This document shows, in pieces, positions 17,742 through 27,344 of a stretch of 64,000 nt of DNA. The notes under the pieces were generated by a model, which saw only the letters and a program-made list of their open reading frames with translations, ran no database searches and had not been told where the DNA came from. The position numbers and the translations under genes were made by a program. This stretch comes from Pseudomonas sp. B21-048. Lineage in GTDB: Bacteria; Pseudomonadota; Gammaproteobacteria; Pseudomonadales; Pseudomonadaceae. Location of the stretch: assembly GCF_024748615.1 (NCBI RefSeq), contig NZ_CP087168.1, positions 4,960,001 to 5,024,000 on the forward strand, in the 5' to 3' direction. Each line of letters opens with the position of its first letter. Position 1 is the first letter of the stretch.

Positions 17742-18958
17742 AGCGGCTGCTACACAAGCATGGCGCCGGTCTTTTGCTCTTGACCGGTCTGCAGTGGGTG
17801 ATTTCGGTGGCGGATTGGATGCTGATCGTGCTGCTGCAGATCGTGGTATTCGATCTGACCCAGTCGGCATTCAACATCATGTTGCTGGTCATTTGCGAGT
17901 TGATCCCGATGCTGCTGTTCGGCGCATGGGCCGGTGCAGTGGCCGATCGCACCGATCTCAAACGGGTACTGGTCTGGGCCTGTGTGGCGCGTCTGTTCAT
18001 CATCCTGGCACTCTTGCTGCCGGCGATGCGTGGGCAGCTTATCCCTATCCTTGCCATTGCTGCCCTGGCGGCGACATGCAACCGGTTCTTCGTGCCGGGT
18101 GCCAGTGCCTTATTACCCAGCCTGGTTTCGGCTGATCGGCTACCCGCTGCCAACGCCATCATCATGGCCGCGCGCATGTCAGGGATGGCCATCGGTACGC
18201 TGTTGGCTGGCGTGCTGGCCAGTCACTACGGGCATGTGGTGGCGGTTGTGGTAATTGGCGTGCTGCTGCTCATCGCCAGTGTCTTGTGTGTGTTGTTGCC
18301 CTCGCCCCATGCCAAGCGGGAGCAGGCCGATGAAGCAGGTATCTGGCGCGATTTGCGCACGGCGGTTTCACGCTATGGAGCCAGCCTGATACTGCCCATG
18401 ACGGCCAGTATGCTGGTGATGCTGGCCCTTGGCAGTTTTGAGATTCTTGCGCTTGTCTATGTGGTCCAGGTGCTGGAACGTCCACCGGCCGATGTCGGGT
18501 TGCTATTCGGCGCCTATGGTGTCGGCATGTTGGCTGGACTTGCTTTGTCGTCATGGTCCCGTGTCGTACAGCAATATGGCGCATGGATGTTGATCAGTCT
18601 GACCCTGATATGTGCCTCTATCTGGGTTGTATCGCAAGTCGACAGCCTCGGTTTGGCATTGCCGTTGGTGGCTGTGACGGGGCTGGCGGAGGGGCTGGTC
18701 ATTACCCTGAGCCTGTTGCGCATCTATCAACAGGTTGCTGGGGATTTCTATGCCCGTGTGATTGCATTGCTGGATACCGGCACAGGCGCGGCCTTTCTTG
18801 TTTCGGTCATGCTGACAGGCGTCGTGGCCGATAAGGTACCGGCAAACATCTTGCTGGAAGGGCTCGCCATGACGCTCACCGGCTTGCTGCTGTTGGGGGT
18901 CATTGTGATGAAGGTGAGTACAGCCTGGCTTCACCTGAAAAAGGTGGCGCCAGGATAG
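17738..18958 (+). CDS. MFS exporter (EntS/MFS_3-like)
   Basis: The GTG at 17738 overlaps the preceding stop (GTGA) and gives 406 residues; the open frame continues upstream inside the acyltransferase gene but is not protein-like. About 12 hydrophobic segments are visible, with the motif-A-like loop GAWAGAVADRTDLKRVL between TM2 and TM3 that marks the enterobactin-exporter-like MFS_3 group. Tight coupling to the synthase and acyltransferase suggests that it exports their product or provides self-resistance. It is the last gene of the operon; 130 nt separate it from the convergent gene. Confidence 0.85.
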   Translation: MKRLLHKHGAGLLLLTGLQWVISVADWMLIVLLQIVVFDLTQSAFNIMLLVICELIPMLLFGAWAGAVADRTDLKRVLVWACVARLFIILALLLPAMRGQLIPILAIAALAATCNRFFVPGASALLPSLVSADRLPAANAIIMAARMSGMAIGTLLAGVLASHYGHVVAVVVIGVLLLIASVLCVLLPSPHAKREQADEAGIWRDLRTAVSRYGASLILPMTASMLVMLALGSFEILALVYVVQVLERPPADVGLLFGAYGVGMLAGLALSSWSRVVQQYGAWMLISLTLICASIWVVSQVDSLGLALPLVAVTGLAEGLVITLSLLRIYQQVAGDFYARVIALLDTGTGAAFLVSVMLTGVVADKVPANILLEGLAMTLTGLLLLGVIVMKVSTAWLHLKKVAPG

Positions 18959-19088
18959 AAAACCGTTAATCACGCATAGCACTGACGCCCGCTCTTTTGA
19001 AGGACACCCTCATGCGGCTGCCAACGCAGCGGGCGAATGCGATTGCGCAGCTGCCGCCCCATAGGTGGAGCGAATCCTATCCTGCATC

Positions 19089-20273
19089 TCAATCTACTGC
19101 GACTTGCGCGCCTCCCTTGCGCGGCACCGCACTGAAAAGCAGAACTTTTACCACGATGACCAACACGGCCAGGGCGGCAAACAGCAAACCACTGTAAAGG
19201 GTGCCCTGCAATCCCATGCGTGTCAGGAACCAACCACCGGTGGTAGAACCAATCGTCACGCCCAGATTGATGAACGATATGTAGATGCCGGTGGCGAACT
19301 CCGGCGCGTGCGGCGCTTCGGAGGTCAACCATATCTGCGTAACGATCAGCCCGCTGGTATGGGTCGCGCCCCAGATCACCACGATCAACAGCATTGTCAT
19401 CACGGACGGGCTGGCGAACAGATACAACAACCCATAGGCTGCGGCCAGCAGGACCGGGTGCAGGATCGTTGTCCTGACCATGTTCTGACCGATCAGTTTG
19501 CCGGCATACAGATTGCCGGCAACACCACCGATACCGAAGACCACCAGCAGAACACTGATCAATTGCGCGCTCATGCCAGTTTCTTTGGCCAGGTACTCGG
19601 TCGAGTAGCTGTACACGGAAAACATCGCGGCGAAAATCAGGGTCGAAGCGGCAATGTTCAGCCAGAGCGGGAATTTACGCAGAATTGCCAACTGTTCCTT
19701 ATAGGAAATACCGAGTTTCCCGGGCGCATCCGGCAGCCTGACAATGATCCCCAGGCCCGCAATGCAGTTGACCGCAGCGCAAAACAGAAACGAGGCTTCG
19801 TAGGAAAATTGTGCAGCGATAAGTGTCGTCAGTGGCACCCCAAGCACCATACCCATGCTGGTGCCGACAAAAGCCTTGGCAGCGGCGCGGGTTGATTCAC
19901 CTGGCGGGTAGAGCGAAGTAGCCGCAACAAATGCCAGGGAAAAATACACGGGGTGGAACAGCGCCGGGATGATGCGCAGCACCATCAGCGATTCAAAGTT
20001 GGGTGCATAGGCCGACAGCACACTGGTCCCGGCAAAAATGAACAGGGCAATCGTGAGGACCTTCTTGCGGTTGAAGCGCGAAAGCAGCAACACCATGATC
20101 GGGCCGAACATTGCAATGATCAGTGCGAACAGCCCAACCAACAGGCCCGCCTGCGACGCACTGATCGAGAAGCGCTCGATAATCACCGGAAGAATCCCGA
20201 CGACACCGAACTCGATGGTGTAAACACCAAACAGGCCCAATGCCAGGAAGTAGATCGGATGGAGCATTTTCAT
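19089..20273 (-). CDS. MFS transporter (DHA1, AraJ/YdhP-like)
   Basis: The 394-residue protein has 12 predicted TM segments. An N-terminal YTIEFGVVGILPVI segment resembles the sugar/drug efflux subgroup with FxxGxxP in TM1, and LLLSRFNRKKVL occupies the motif A position. Such proteins export sugars or drugs by proton antiport. It is convergent with the preceding exporter and lies directly downstream of an alcohol-dehydrogenase fragment, whose stop overlaps its start. It may once have been in an operon with that gene. Substrate unknown. Confidence 0.85.
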   Translation of the reverse strand: MKMLHPIYFLALGLFGVYTIEFGVVGILPVIIERFSISASQAGLLVGLFALIIAMFGPIMVLLLSRFNRKKVLTIALFIFAGTSVLSAYAPNFESLMVLRIIPALFHPVYFSLAFVAATSLYPPGESTRAAAKAFVGTSMGMVLGVPLTTLIAAQFSYEASFLFCAAVNCIAGLGIIVRLPDAPGKLGISYKEQLAILRKFPLWLNIAASTLIFAAMFSVYSYSTEYLAKETGMSAQLISVLLVVFGIGGVAGNLYAGKLIGQNMVRTTILHPVLLAAAYGLLYLFASPSVMTMLLIVVIWGATHTSGLIVTQIWLTSEAPHAPEFATGIYISFINLGVTIGSTTGGWFLTRMGLQGTLYSGLLFAALAVLVIVVKVLLFSAVPRKGGAQVAVD

Positions 20274-20385
20274 GAGTCAGACTCCAGCGGGACCACGATT
20301 TTTCCGAACTGCTCGCCCGCATCCAGATAACGGTGGGCGGCAACGATCCGGCCGAACACAAAGGTTTTCGCAATGATCGGGCTAG
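20270..20385 (-). pseudogene. C-terminal remnant of a zinc-type alcohol dehydrogenase/quinone oxidoreductase
   Basis: The last ~38 codons read PIIAKTFVFGRIVAAHRYL then DAGEQFGKIVVPLESDS and stop. This is the C-terminal helix and strand typical of NADPH:quinone oxidoreductase (MDR) proteins. No catalytic or Rossmann domain is found upstream; instead the esterase gene begins about 30 nt away. The fragment's TGA overlaps the start of the MFS gene, so the original gene probably preceded it in an operon before most of it was deleted. Confidence 0.65.
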
Positions 20386-20412
20386 CGCCCCCTTTTCGAG
20401 ACCGGCGTGTGG

Positions 20413-21603
20413 TCATTGCCCGTAGACGGCGTTGCAAAGGTCTACGGTGAACTGCCCGAACATGCCTTCGAATGCGGTGTTGGTGAAGGCGACCACTGTC
20501 AGTTGCTCTGCCGGGTCGACAAACCACGAATGCCCATAGGCTCCGCCCAGCCGCCAACTGCCAACCGACTCGGCGGTTTGGGCCGCTGCCGGGTCCTTGA
20601 GTACCGTGAAGCCCAGACCGAAGCCGCGCCCGGGCCAGTTGTCCAGTTCCAGTTCGCCGGTCTGGTTGCTGCCCATTTCATCGACCAGTGCCTTGGGCAG
20701 TAACGGCGCGCCGCCCTTGCGCAAGGTTTCGAGCAACTGAAGAAATTCACCCGCGCTACCGACCAAGCCGGAACCGCCGGAGTTATAAGCCTGTGGGTCC
20801 AGCGCCCGGGCCGGCTCCAGCTTGATGCCAGCATTCCCTTCGAAGACTGGAATCACTTCCAGCGCTTTCATGCGCCGTGGCTGTGGCTGATCGTTCAGGT
20901 ACGCCGGACTCAGGCGGCTGACCTCTGAAACACTGAAGCCGGTATCGCGCAACGCCAGTGGCCGGGAAATCAGCTCGTCGATGGCCACGGCGAGGGACGT
21001 GCCGTTTACCGCGGCAATCAACCCGCCTAGTACATCAGTGGCGATCGAATAACCCCATCCGCTGCCGGGTTTGTACAACAAAGGGGCATGGCTCAGACGG
21101 CGCAGGTTTTCTTCCAGCGTAAGGCTGCTGCACTCCATACCGTCGGACACCCCGGCATCGCGATAAGGGCCGCCTTGCTCGCTTTCCAGGAAGCCATAAG
21201 TCAAACCGGCGGTATGACACAGCAACTCACGCACAGTGATGGTCGCGGGCTGGCCGTCACCCAGGGTCGGTTTGAAGTAAGGCAACCAGTGCTTGATGTC
21301 ATCGTCCAACTGGATTTTGCCTTGGGCGACCAGTACCAGCGCCGCCACCGAAACGATCGGCTTGGATACCGAAGACAGCCGAAACAAGGCATCCTCGCGC
21401 ATCGGCAATTGCGCTTCACGATCGGCTAGGCCGGCCGCTCGGCGATAGATAAGCGTGCCCCGGTGAGCCACCAGCACCACGGCGCCGACCAGGCGTTGGT
21501 CGTACAGCGTCTGTTCGAGCACGGCGTCGATTCGTAAACCCAACTGATCGGGCTCGAACGAGCGAAGAGACTGTAATGGGCGAAGCGGTTGGTTGACTGA
21601 CAT
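20413..21603 (-). CDS. Serine hydrolase of the class C beta-lactamase/EstB (family VIII esterase) type
   Basis: The 396-residue protein shows the SxxK motif in FRLSSVSKPIVS and a Tyr motif in GYSIATDVLGG, with GHSW near the C terminus at the KTG-equivalent position. This pattern is typical of penicillin-binding-like esterases (EstB, LovD-like). No signal peptide is seen, so it is probably cytoplasmic and hydrolyses esters rather than acting on peptidoglycan. A LysR-type regulator is divergently encoded 127 nt away and likely controls it. Confidence 0.88.
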   Translation of the reverse strand: MSVNQPLRPLQSLRSFEPDQLGLRIDAVLEQTLYDQRLVGAVVLVAHRGTLIYRRAAGLADREAQLPMREDALFRLSSVSKPIVSVAALVLVAQGKIQLDDDIKHWLPYFKPTLGDGQPATITVRELLCHTAGLTYGFLESEQGGPYRDAGVSDGMECSSLTLEENLRRLSHAPLLYKPGSGWGYSIATDVLGGLIAAVNGTSLAVAIDELISRPLALRDTGFSVSEVSRLSPAYLNDQPQPRRMKALEVIPVFEGNAGIKLEPARALDPQAYNSGGSGLVGSAGEFLQLLETLRKGGAPLLPKALVDEMGSNQTGELELDNWPGRGFGLGFTVLKDPAAAQTAESVGSWRLGGAYGHSWFVDPAEQLTVVAFTNTAFEGMFGQFTVDLCNAVYGQ

Positions 21604-21730
21604 GTCTGGCCCCGAAATAGCTGAATGGATTATCTGGTTGGGGCGATGGTAGAGCCGGCCATTGCGGAGAAACAGAGGTTACACTTCCGGGGTCCACGGA
21701 CCTTTTTGTCCGCAATCAGAGGAGTGAGCG

Positions 21731-22618
21731 TTGGATAAGCTCAATGGCATCACGGTGTTCGTGCAAGCCGCCGAAAGCCGCAGTTTTGTAGGGGCCGGCC
21801 GTTTGCTCGGGATCTCCGCCTCGGCAGTGGGCAAGAGCATTGCACGCATGGAAGAGAAACTCGGCGCGCGTCTGTTTCATCGCAATACCCGCAGCATCAA
21901 TCTGACCGGCGAGGGCTCGCTGTTTCTGGAGCGCTGCCGCAGAGTGCTCAACGAGCTGGAAGCCGCGGAGCAGGAACTCTCCAGCGCCAGCGAGACACCA
22001 CGCGGCAAACTGCGCATCAGCCTGCCGCTGCTCGGCAACGTATTGTTCATGCAACTGTCACGGTTCATGCAGTGTTATCCAGAGATACAGCTAGAGCTGG
22101 ACTTCACCGATCGGCTGGTGGATGTGATCGAGGAAGGCTTCGACGCGGTGGTGCGCACCGGCCAGTTGCACGACTCCCGATTAGTGGCAAGGAAACTGGA
22201 CAGCTTCGGCTACTACCTGGTGGGCGCTCCAAGCTACTTTGCCAGCAACGGCTATCCGGCCAATGTAGAGCAACTGCAAGAGCACCACTGCCTTCATTAC
22301 AAACTGCCTTCGACGGGCAAACTGGAAAAATGGCCGCTGTCGGGGCTCGCGCAAGGCACAGAGGTGAAGGTGCCGGCGACGATGGCCTGCAATAACCTGG
22401 AAATGCTGATCCACATGGCCAGACAAGGACTGGGCATCGCCTGTGTCCCCGAATTCGCGGTGCGTGAGGCTTTGGACAACGGTGAACTGGTGTCGATTCT
22501 GCCCGATCGGGTGCAGCGCACACTGAACATACAGGTGGTGTGGCCATCGAGCCGGCACCTCACGCCGAAGCTGCGGGCGTTCATTGATTTTATTTGTGAC
22601 GGGCGCGCGCGCGGATGA
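21731..22618 (+). CDS. LysR-family transcriptional regulator
   Basis: The 295 residues begin at a TTG (MDKLNGITVFVQAAESRS) with GAGG about 9 nt upstream; no better ATG fits. The N-terminal winged HTH (GAGRLLGISASAVGKSIARMEEKLGARLFHR) and the substrate-binding domain (residues 90-290) are complete. LysR regulators usually control a divergent gene, here the serine hydrolase, with the operator in the 127-nt gap. Its ligand is unknown. The arrangement resembles regulators of catabolic or stress genes. Confidence 0.92.
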   Translation: MDKLNGITVFVQAAESRSFVGAGRLLGISASAVGKSIARMEEKLGARLFHRNTRSINLTGEGSLFLERCRRVLNELEAAEQELSSASETPRGKLRISLPLLGNVLFMQLSRFMQCYPEIQLELDFTDRLVDVIEEGFDAVVRTGQLHDSRLVARKLDSFGYYLVGAPSYFASNGYPANVEQLQEHHCLHYKLPSTGKLEKWPLSGLAQGTEVKVPATMACNNLEMLIHMARQGLGIACVPEFAVREALDNGELVSILPDRVQRTLNIQVVWPSSRHLTPKLRAFIDFICDGRARG

Positions 22619-22691
22619 GGGCTGCCGGCTTTTTAATGGTTTTTCCCGGGGATTCCAGTTTAGCGGTGAGAACAGGGTGATTGCTGGACAG

Positions 22692-22754
22692 TGAGCCGAA
22701 TAGACGCCATATTCGGCTCATCACATGAGCCGAATATCATTTCTAATCGGCTCA
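22692..22754. promoter_or_regulatory. Two tandem 29-bp dyads of TGAGCCGAATA half-sites upstream of the Fic gene
   Basis: TGAGCCGAATA at 22692-22702 pairs with TATTCGGCTCA at 22710-22720. A second copy at 22726-22736 pairs with TAATCGGCTCA at 22744-22754 (one mismatch). Four half-sites in two equally spaced dyads (34 nt centre to centre), ending 24 nt before the start codon, look like a cooperative repressor operator. The downstream Fic protein itself ends in a winged-HTH-like region. Confidence 0.75.
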
Positions 22755-22778
22755 CCTCACTCCAAGAGTACCGCCCCC

Positions 22779-23924
22779 ATGACACCACATTGGATCTGGC
22801 AGCAGCCTGATTGGCCGAATTTCCAATGGAAAGCCGAGCGCTTGACGCCACTTTTGCGCGACTGCGTTCAGGCGCAAGGTCGGTTGATGGGGATGGCCAG
22901 TTCGGTAGGCAGTTCGTTGAGCACGCAAAACGAACTGGATGCGTTGTTGCAGAACATCGTGACCTCATCCGCTATCGAGGGTGAACAGTTAAATGTTGGC
23001 TCCGTACGCTCTTCTCTGGCGCGACGGTTGGGGTTGGACCTGGCAAATGGCGAAAAGGTGAGCCAGCGCAGTGAAGGCCTTGCGCAATTGATGTTCGACG
23101 CGACCCGGCATTTCGCTGAGCCACTGACATTGGTTCGATTGCTGGATTGGCATCAATGGCTGTTTCCTGAGCAAGACATGGATCTCGCCGCCCGGTCGAT
23201 CCGTGTCGGTGCCCTGCGCGGCGACGAGCCCATGCAAGTGGTTTCGGGGCGACTCGACAGGCCGACCGTTCACTTCGAAGCGTCGCCTCGCCTTGGTCTT
23301 GAGCGACAGCTCGAAACCTTCCTCACCTGGTTTGAAGCCAGTCGAAATCAAGTTGGCCTCGACCCTTTGCTGCGGGCCGGCGTCGCGCACTTCTGGTTCG
23401 TGACGTTGCATCCTTTCGACGATGGCAATGGTCGCCTGACGCGAACGATCACTGATCTGGCCCTGGCTCAGGGTGAAGCTCAGGCCATCCGTTTCTACGC
23501 TATGTCGGCGAGTATTCTGGATGATCGTTCAGGCTATTACCGAGTGCTAGAAACCAGCCAGAAAGCCACGCTGGATATCACCGAGTGGCTGGAGTGGTTC
23601 CTGCAAACCTTGTTGCGCAGTTTGCAGCAAGCCATGACGCGGATCGAGTCGGTGCTGGGCAAGGCGCGTTTCTGGCAGGCGCATCGGGAATCCGAACTGT
23701 CGGCCGAGCAGAGCAAAGTACTGAATCGCTTGCTCGATGGCGGGGAACGAGGTTTCGATAATGGCATCAGCGCCGCTCAGTACCAGGCAGTGGCAAAGGT
23801 TTCCAAAGCCACCGCAACCCGTCATCTGGCCGAACTGCTAGAGAAGGGCTGCCTGAAACGGTTGCCCGGCGGCGGGCGCAGCACTCGATATCAAATCAGC
23901 TATCCCGATGACTCAACACATTAA
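22779..23924 (+). CDS. Fic-family AMP-transferase with DUF4172 N terminus and C-terminal HTH
   Basis: The ATG at 22779 gives 381 residues; an in-frame ATG at 22725 would place the second operator dyad inside the gene. The N-terminal domain (WIWQQPDWPNFQW) is DUF4172-like and carries the inhibitory motif SSAIEGE (63-69), so this is a class II Fic with N-terminal auto-inhibition. The catalytic motif is intact: HPFDDGNGRLTR (211-222). The C terminus (AQYQAVAKVSKATATRHLAE) is a winged HTH. Fic enzymes AMPylate target proteins, and those with an HTH often regulate their own gene. No antitoxin partner gene is seen. Confidence 0.93.
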   Translation: MTPHWIWQQPDWPNFQWKAERLTPLLRDCVQAQGRLMGMASSVGSSLSTQNELDALLQNIVTSSAIEGEQLNVGSVRSSLARRLGLDLANGEKVSQRSEGLAQLMFDATRHFAEPLTLVRLLDWHQWLFPEQDMDLAARSIRVGALRGDEPMQVVSGRLDRPTVHFEASPRLGLERQLETFLTWFEASRNQVGLDPLLRAGVAHFWFVTLHPFDDGNGRLTRTITDLALAQGEAQAIRFYAMSASILDDRSGYYRVLETSQKATLDITEWLEWFLQTLLRSLQQAMTRIESVLGKARFWQAHRESELSAEQSKVLNRLLDGGERGFDNGISAAQYQAVAKVSKATATRHLAELLEKGCLKRLPGGGRSTRYQISYPDDSTH

Positions 23925-24047
23925 TCATGATCACCACAGAGGCGAATTGACTCCCAAAACCATTGACCGAAACGCCTCGCTCATTTGCCCATACCCCCTA
24001 TGTCTGCTAGTGTCGCGCCGGTTTAACGTCAACCGGAAATAGCCGCC

Positions 24048-24290
24048 ATGGCCCGCAAAAAAGCTGCACTGGATTTCGAACAATCCCTCGCTGACCTGCA
24101 AACGCTGGTAGAGCGTCTGGAGAACGGCGAATTGTCGCTGGAAGACTCGCTGACCGCTTTCGAGCAGGGCATCGGGCTGACCCGTGATTGCCAGGCGGCG
24201 CTGGCTCAGGCCGAGCAGAAGGTTCAAGTGCTGCTCGAGCGTGATGGCGAGTTGGCCGAGGAACCCTTCGACGCGGATCAACCAGAATGA
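24048..24290 (+). CDS. xseB: Exodeoxyribonuclease VII small subunit
   Basis: The 80-residue acidic helical protein has the family core [26 protein letters not shown] (residues 8-33) and [19 protein letters not shown]. It binds several-fold to XseA to form the single-strand-specific exonuclease VII. The gene stops inside the start of ispA (ATGA overlap), and xseB-ispA-dxs is a conserved gammaproteobacterial operon. Confidence 0.96.
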   Translation: MARKKAALDFEQSLADLQTLVERLENGELSLEDSLTAFEQGIGLTRDCQAALAQAEQKVQVLLERDGELAEEPFDADQPE

Positions 24291-25174
24291 TTGCAGCGTA
24301 TTCGGCGACCAGCCAGGCCCGCGTCAATGCGGTACTGGAAACCCTGTTCAATCCGCCCGGCCCTGAACTCGCCCGCCTCTACGAAGCCATGCGCTACAGC
24401 GTGATGAATGGCGGCAAGCGCGTACGCCCGTTGCTGGCCTACGCCGCGTGTGAGGCGCTGGGCGGCAAGGCCGAGCAAGCCAACGGTGCGGCTTGCGCGG
24501 TGGAACTGATCCACGCCTATTCGCTGGTGCACGATGATTTGCCGGCCATGGACGACGACGATCTGCGTCGCGGCCAGCCGACTACGCATAAAAAATTCGA
24601 TGAAGCCTGTGCAATCCTCGCCGGTGACGGTTTGCAGAGTCTGGCCTTCAGCGCCCTGCTCGACCCGCGCCTGAGCAATTGCGACGCCGAAACCCGTCTG
24701 CAGATGGTCAGCGCCCTGGCATTGGCGGCGGGCCCGGCGGGCATGGTCGGCGGCCAAGCCATCGATCTCGGTTCGGTGGGCCTCAAGCTCGATCAAAAAG
24801 CCCTTGAATACATGCACCGGCACAAGACCGGCGCGCTGATCGAAGTCAGCGTCAAGCTCGGTGCCCTGGCCAGCGGTCATGCCGCGAAGGACGAACTGAA
24901 GTCCCTGCAGAGTTATGCACAGGCCATTGGCCTGGCATTTCAGGTCCAGGACGACATTCTCGACGTTGAAAGTGACACCGAAACCCTCGGCAAACGCCAG
25001 GGCGCCGATATCGCCCGGGACAAGCCGACCTACCCGGCCCTGCTCGGTCTCGACGCGGCCAAGGCCTATGCCCTGGAATTGCGCGACCAGGCGCTGCACA
25101 CGCTGCGACCGTTTGACGCGGCGGCCGAGCCATTGCGCGATCTGGCCCGGTATATCGTCGATCGCCGCAGCTGA
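24287..25174 (+). CDS. ispA: (2E,6E)-farnesyl diphosphate synthase
   Basis: The 295-residue prenyltransferase condenses IPP with DMAPP and GPP to make farnesyl diphosphate in the cytoplasm. The first Asp-rich motif [14 protein letters not shown] and the second [12 protein letters not shown] are both present, as are GGKRVRPLL and the KTGALIE segment. The length is standard. It overlaps xseB by 4 nt and precedes dxs by 92 nt, linking supply of the C5 precursor to its polymerisation. Confidence 0.96.
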   Translation: MIAAYSATSQARVNAVLETLFNPPGPELARLYEAMRYSVMNGGKRVRPLLAYAACEALGGKAEQANGAACAVELIHAYSLVHDDLPAMDDDDLRRGQPTTHKKFDEACAILAGDGLQSLAFSALLDPRLSNCDAETRLQMVSALALAAGPAGMVGGQAIDLGSVGLKLDQKALEYMHRHKTGALIEVSVKLGALASGHAAKDELKSLQSYAQAIGLAFQVQDDILDVESDTETLGKRQGADIARDKPTYPALLGLDAAKAYALELRDQALHTLRPFDAAAEPLRDLARYIVDRRS

Positions 25175-25266
25175 CGGCGTATCCGCCAAAAAAAAACCAA
25201 CGCGTGGGCAGGGGGCGATGCATCAGGTAAACTGCTGCATCTTTTATACCTATAACGATTCGCCTG

Positions 25267-27165
25267 ATGCCCACGACGTTTCATGAGATTCCCCGCAAGC
25301 GCCCGACCACGCCCCTGCTCGACCGTGCCAACACGCCGGACGGCCTGCGCCGGTTAGGCGAAGCCGAGCTGGAAACCCTGGCCGATGAGTTGCGCCTGGA
25401 ATTGCTCTACACGGTCGGTCAGACCGGTGGGCATTTCGGTGCCGGCCTGGGCGTCATCGAGCTGACCATCGCGTTGCATTACGTCTTCGACACCCCGGAC
25501 GACCGGCTGGTGTGGGACGTGGGTCATCAGGCCTACCCGCACAAAATCCTCACCGGCCGTCGCGAGCGCATGAGCACCCTGCGCCAGAAGGACGGCATTG
25601 CCGCCTTCCCGCGTCGCTCCGAGAGCGAGTACGACACCTTTGGCGTCGGCCACTCCAGCACCTCGATCAGCGCCGCGCTGGGCATGGCAATTGCCGCCCG
25701 CCTGCAAAACAGCGATCGCAAGGCGATTGCCGTGATCGGCGACGGCGCACTGACCGCCGGCATGGCCTTCGAGGCGTTGAACCACGCGCCGGAAGTGGAC
25801 GCCAACATGCTGGTGATCCTCAACGACAACGACATGTCGATCTCGCGCAACGTCGGCGGGCTGTCGAACTATCTGGCGAAAATCCTTTCCAGCCGCACTT
25901 ACGCGAGCATGCGTGAAGGCAGCAAAAAGGTCCTCTCGCGCCTGCCCGGCGCTTGGGAAATCGCCCGTCGTACCGAAGAATACGCCAAAGGCATGCTGGT
26001 CCCCGGCACGCTGTTCGAAGAGCTGGGCTGGAACTACATCGGCCCGATCGATGGCCACGATCTGCCGACCCTGATCGCCACGTTGCGCAACATGCGCGAC
26101 CTCAAGGGCCCGCAATTCCTGCACGTGGTCACCAAGAAAGGCAAAGGCTTCGCTCCAGCGGAAGTCGACCCGATCGGCTACCACGCCATCACCAAACTCG
26201 AACCTGTGGACGCACCGGCCGCCGCGCCGAAGAAAGCCGGCGGGCCGAAGTATTCCGGCGTGTTCGGTGAATGGCTGTGCGACATGGCCGCGGCCGATCC
26301 GCGTCTGGTCGGAATCACCCCGGCAATGAAGGAAGGCTCCGACCTGGTGGCCTTCAGCGAGCGTTTCCCGCAGCGCTATTTCGACGTGGCGATTGCCGAG
26401 CAACACGCCGTGACCTTCGCCGCCGGCATGGCCTGCGAAGGCGCCAAACCAGTGGTGGCGATCTATTCGACTTTCCTGCAGCGTGGTTACGACCAACTTG
26501 TTCACGATGTGGCGGTGCAGAACCTCGACGTGCTGTTCGCCATCGACCGCGCAGGCCTGGTGGGTGAAGACGGCCCGACACACGCGGGCAGCTTCGACCT
26601 GTCGTTCCTGCGTTGCATCCCCGGGATGCTGGTGATGACCCCGAGCGACGAAAACGAACTGCGCAAAATGCTCAGCACCGGCCACCTGTACAATGGCCCG
26701 GCGGCGGTGCGTTATCCGCGCGGCACCGGCCCGAATGCGCCGATCGCGAAAGACCTCGAACCGATTGAAATCGGCAAGGGTGTCGTCCGCCGCCAGGGCA
26801 ACAAAGTCGCCCTGCTGGTGTTCGGCGTGCAACTGGCCGAGGCGCTGAAAGTCGCCGAGACGCTGGATGCGACCGTGATCGACATGCGTTTCGTCAAACC
26901 GCTCGACGAAGCACTGGTTCGCGAAATCGCCGGCAGCCATGAATTGCTGGTGACCGTCGAAGAAAACGCAATCATGGGCGGTGCCGGTGGCGCGGTCAGC
27001 GAGTTCCTCGCCCGGGAAAACATCCTCAAATCGATGCTGCACCTGGGCTTGCCGGATACCTATGTGGAACACGCCAAGCCTGCGCAAATGCTGGCCGAAT
27101 GTGGGCTGGATGAAGCGGGGATCGAAGAATCGGTACGTGAGCGCCTGCGACTGCTCAACCTGTAA
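25267..27165 (+). CDS. dxs: 1-deoxy-D-xylulose-5-phosphate synthase
   Basis: This 632-residue thiamine-diphosphate enzyme condenses pyruvate with glyceraldehyde-3-phosphate, the first step of the MEP isoprenoid pathway. Motifs include [14 protein letters not shown], the [12 protein letters not shown] segment, the ThDP/Mg motif [17 protein letters not shown] and C-terminal transketolase features ([23 protein letters not shown]). The length is typical. A long inverted repeat follows the stop and may end the xseB-ispA-dxs transcript. Confidence 0.97.
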   Translation: MPTTFHEIPRKRPTTPLLDRANTPDGLRRLGEAELETLADELRLELLYTVGQTGGHFGAGLGVIELTIALHYVFDTPDDRLVWDVGHQAYPHKILTGRRERMSTLRQKDGIAAFPRRSESEYDTFGVGHSSTSISAALGMAIAARLQNSDRKAIAVIGDGALTAGMAFEALNHAPEVDANMLVILNDNDMSISRNVGGLSNYLAKILSSRTYASMREGSKKVLSRLPGAWEIARRTEEYAKGMLVPGTLFEELGWNYIGPIDGHDLPTLIATLRNMRDLKGPQFLHVVTKKGKGFAPAEVDPIGYHAITKLEPVDAPAAAPKKAGGPKYSGVFGEWLCDMAAADPRLVGITPAMKEGSDLVAFSERFPQRYFDVAIAEQHAVTFAAGMACEGAKPVVAIYSTFLQRGYDQLVHDVAVQNLDVLFAIDRAGLVGEDGPTHAGSFDLSFLRCIPGMLVMTPSDENELRKMLSTGHLYNGPAAVRYPRGTGPNAPIAKDLEPIEIGKGVVRRQGNKVALLVFGVQLAEALKVAETLDATVIDMRFVKPLDEALVREIAGSHELLVTVEENAIMGGAGGAVSEFLARENILKSMLHLGLPDTYVEHAKPAQMLAECGLDEAGIEESVRERLRLLNL

Positions 27166-27186
27166 ACCCGATCCCTGTGCGGGAGC

Positions 27187-27271
27187 TGTCGAAGGCTTTG
27201 ATCTTTTGATCTAGCTCTTCGGCGGCTCCGACCCGCCTAAAAGCAAAATCAAAAGATCACAGCCTTCGGCA
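27187..27271. repeat. Long inverted repeat between dxs and the convergent membrane-protein gene
   Basis: TGTCGAAGGCTTTGATCTTT and the next bases (27187-27210) pair with the reverse complement at 27247-27271 with about two mismatches in 24 positions. It is a typical Pseudomonas intergenic palindrome and may act as a bidirectional terminator or RNA-stabilising stem. Nothing else is seen in 27166-27344. Confidence 0.65.
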
Positions 27272-27344
27272 ACGCCTGCATGGTTTTTCTCTCACGCTTC
27301 CTTCTACGGCCAACGCCCTGGCCGATACCTTCAAACGCGACGCA

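Noticed and set aside
22725..22778. An earlier in-frame ATG for the Fic gene at 22725
   Set aside because: It would place the second operator dyad inside the coding region and add 18 residues unlike the family N terminus; the ATG at 22779 begins the DUF4172 pattern directly.
25354..27087. A long open frame (577 codons) on the minus strand antisense to dxs
   Set aside because: Its amino-acid composition is rich in His, Gln and Arg with no domain motifs, as expected for the complement of a high-GC gene; dxs on the plus strand is complete and certain.
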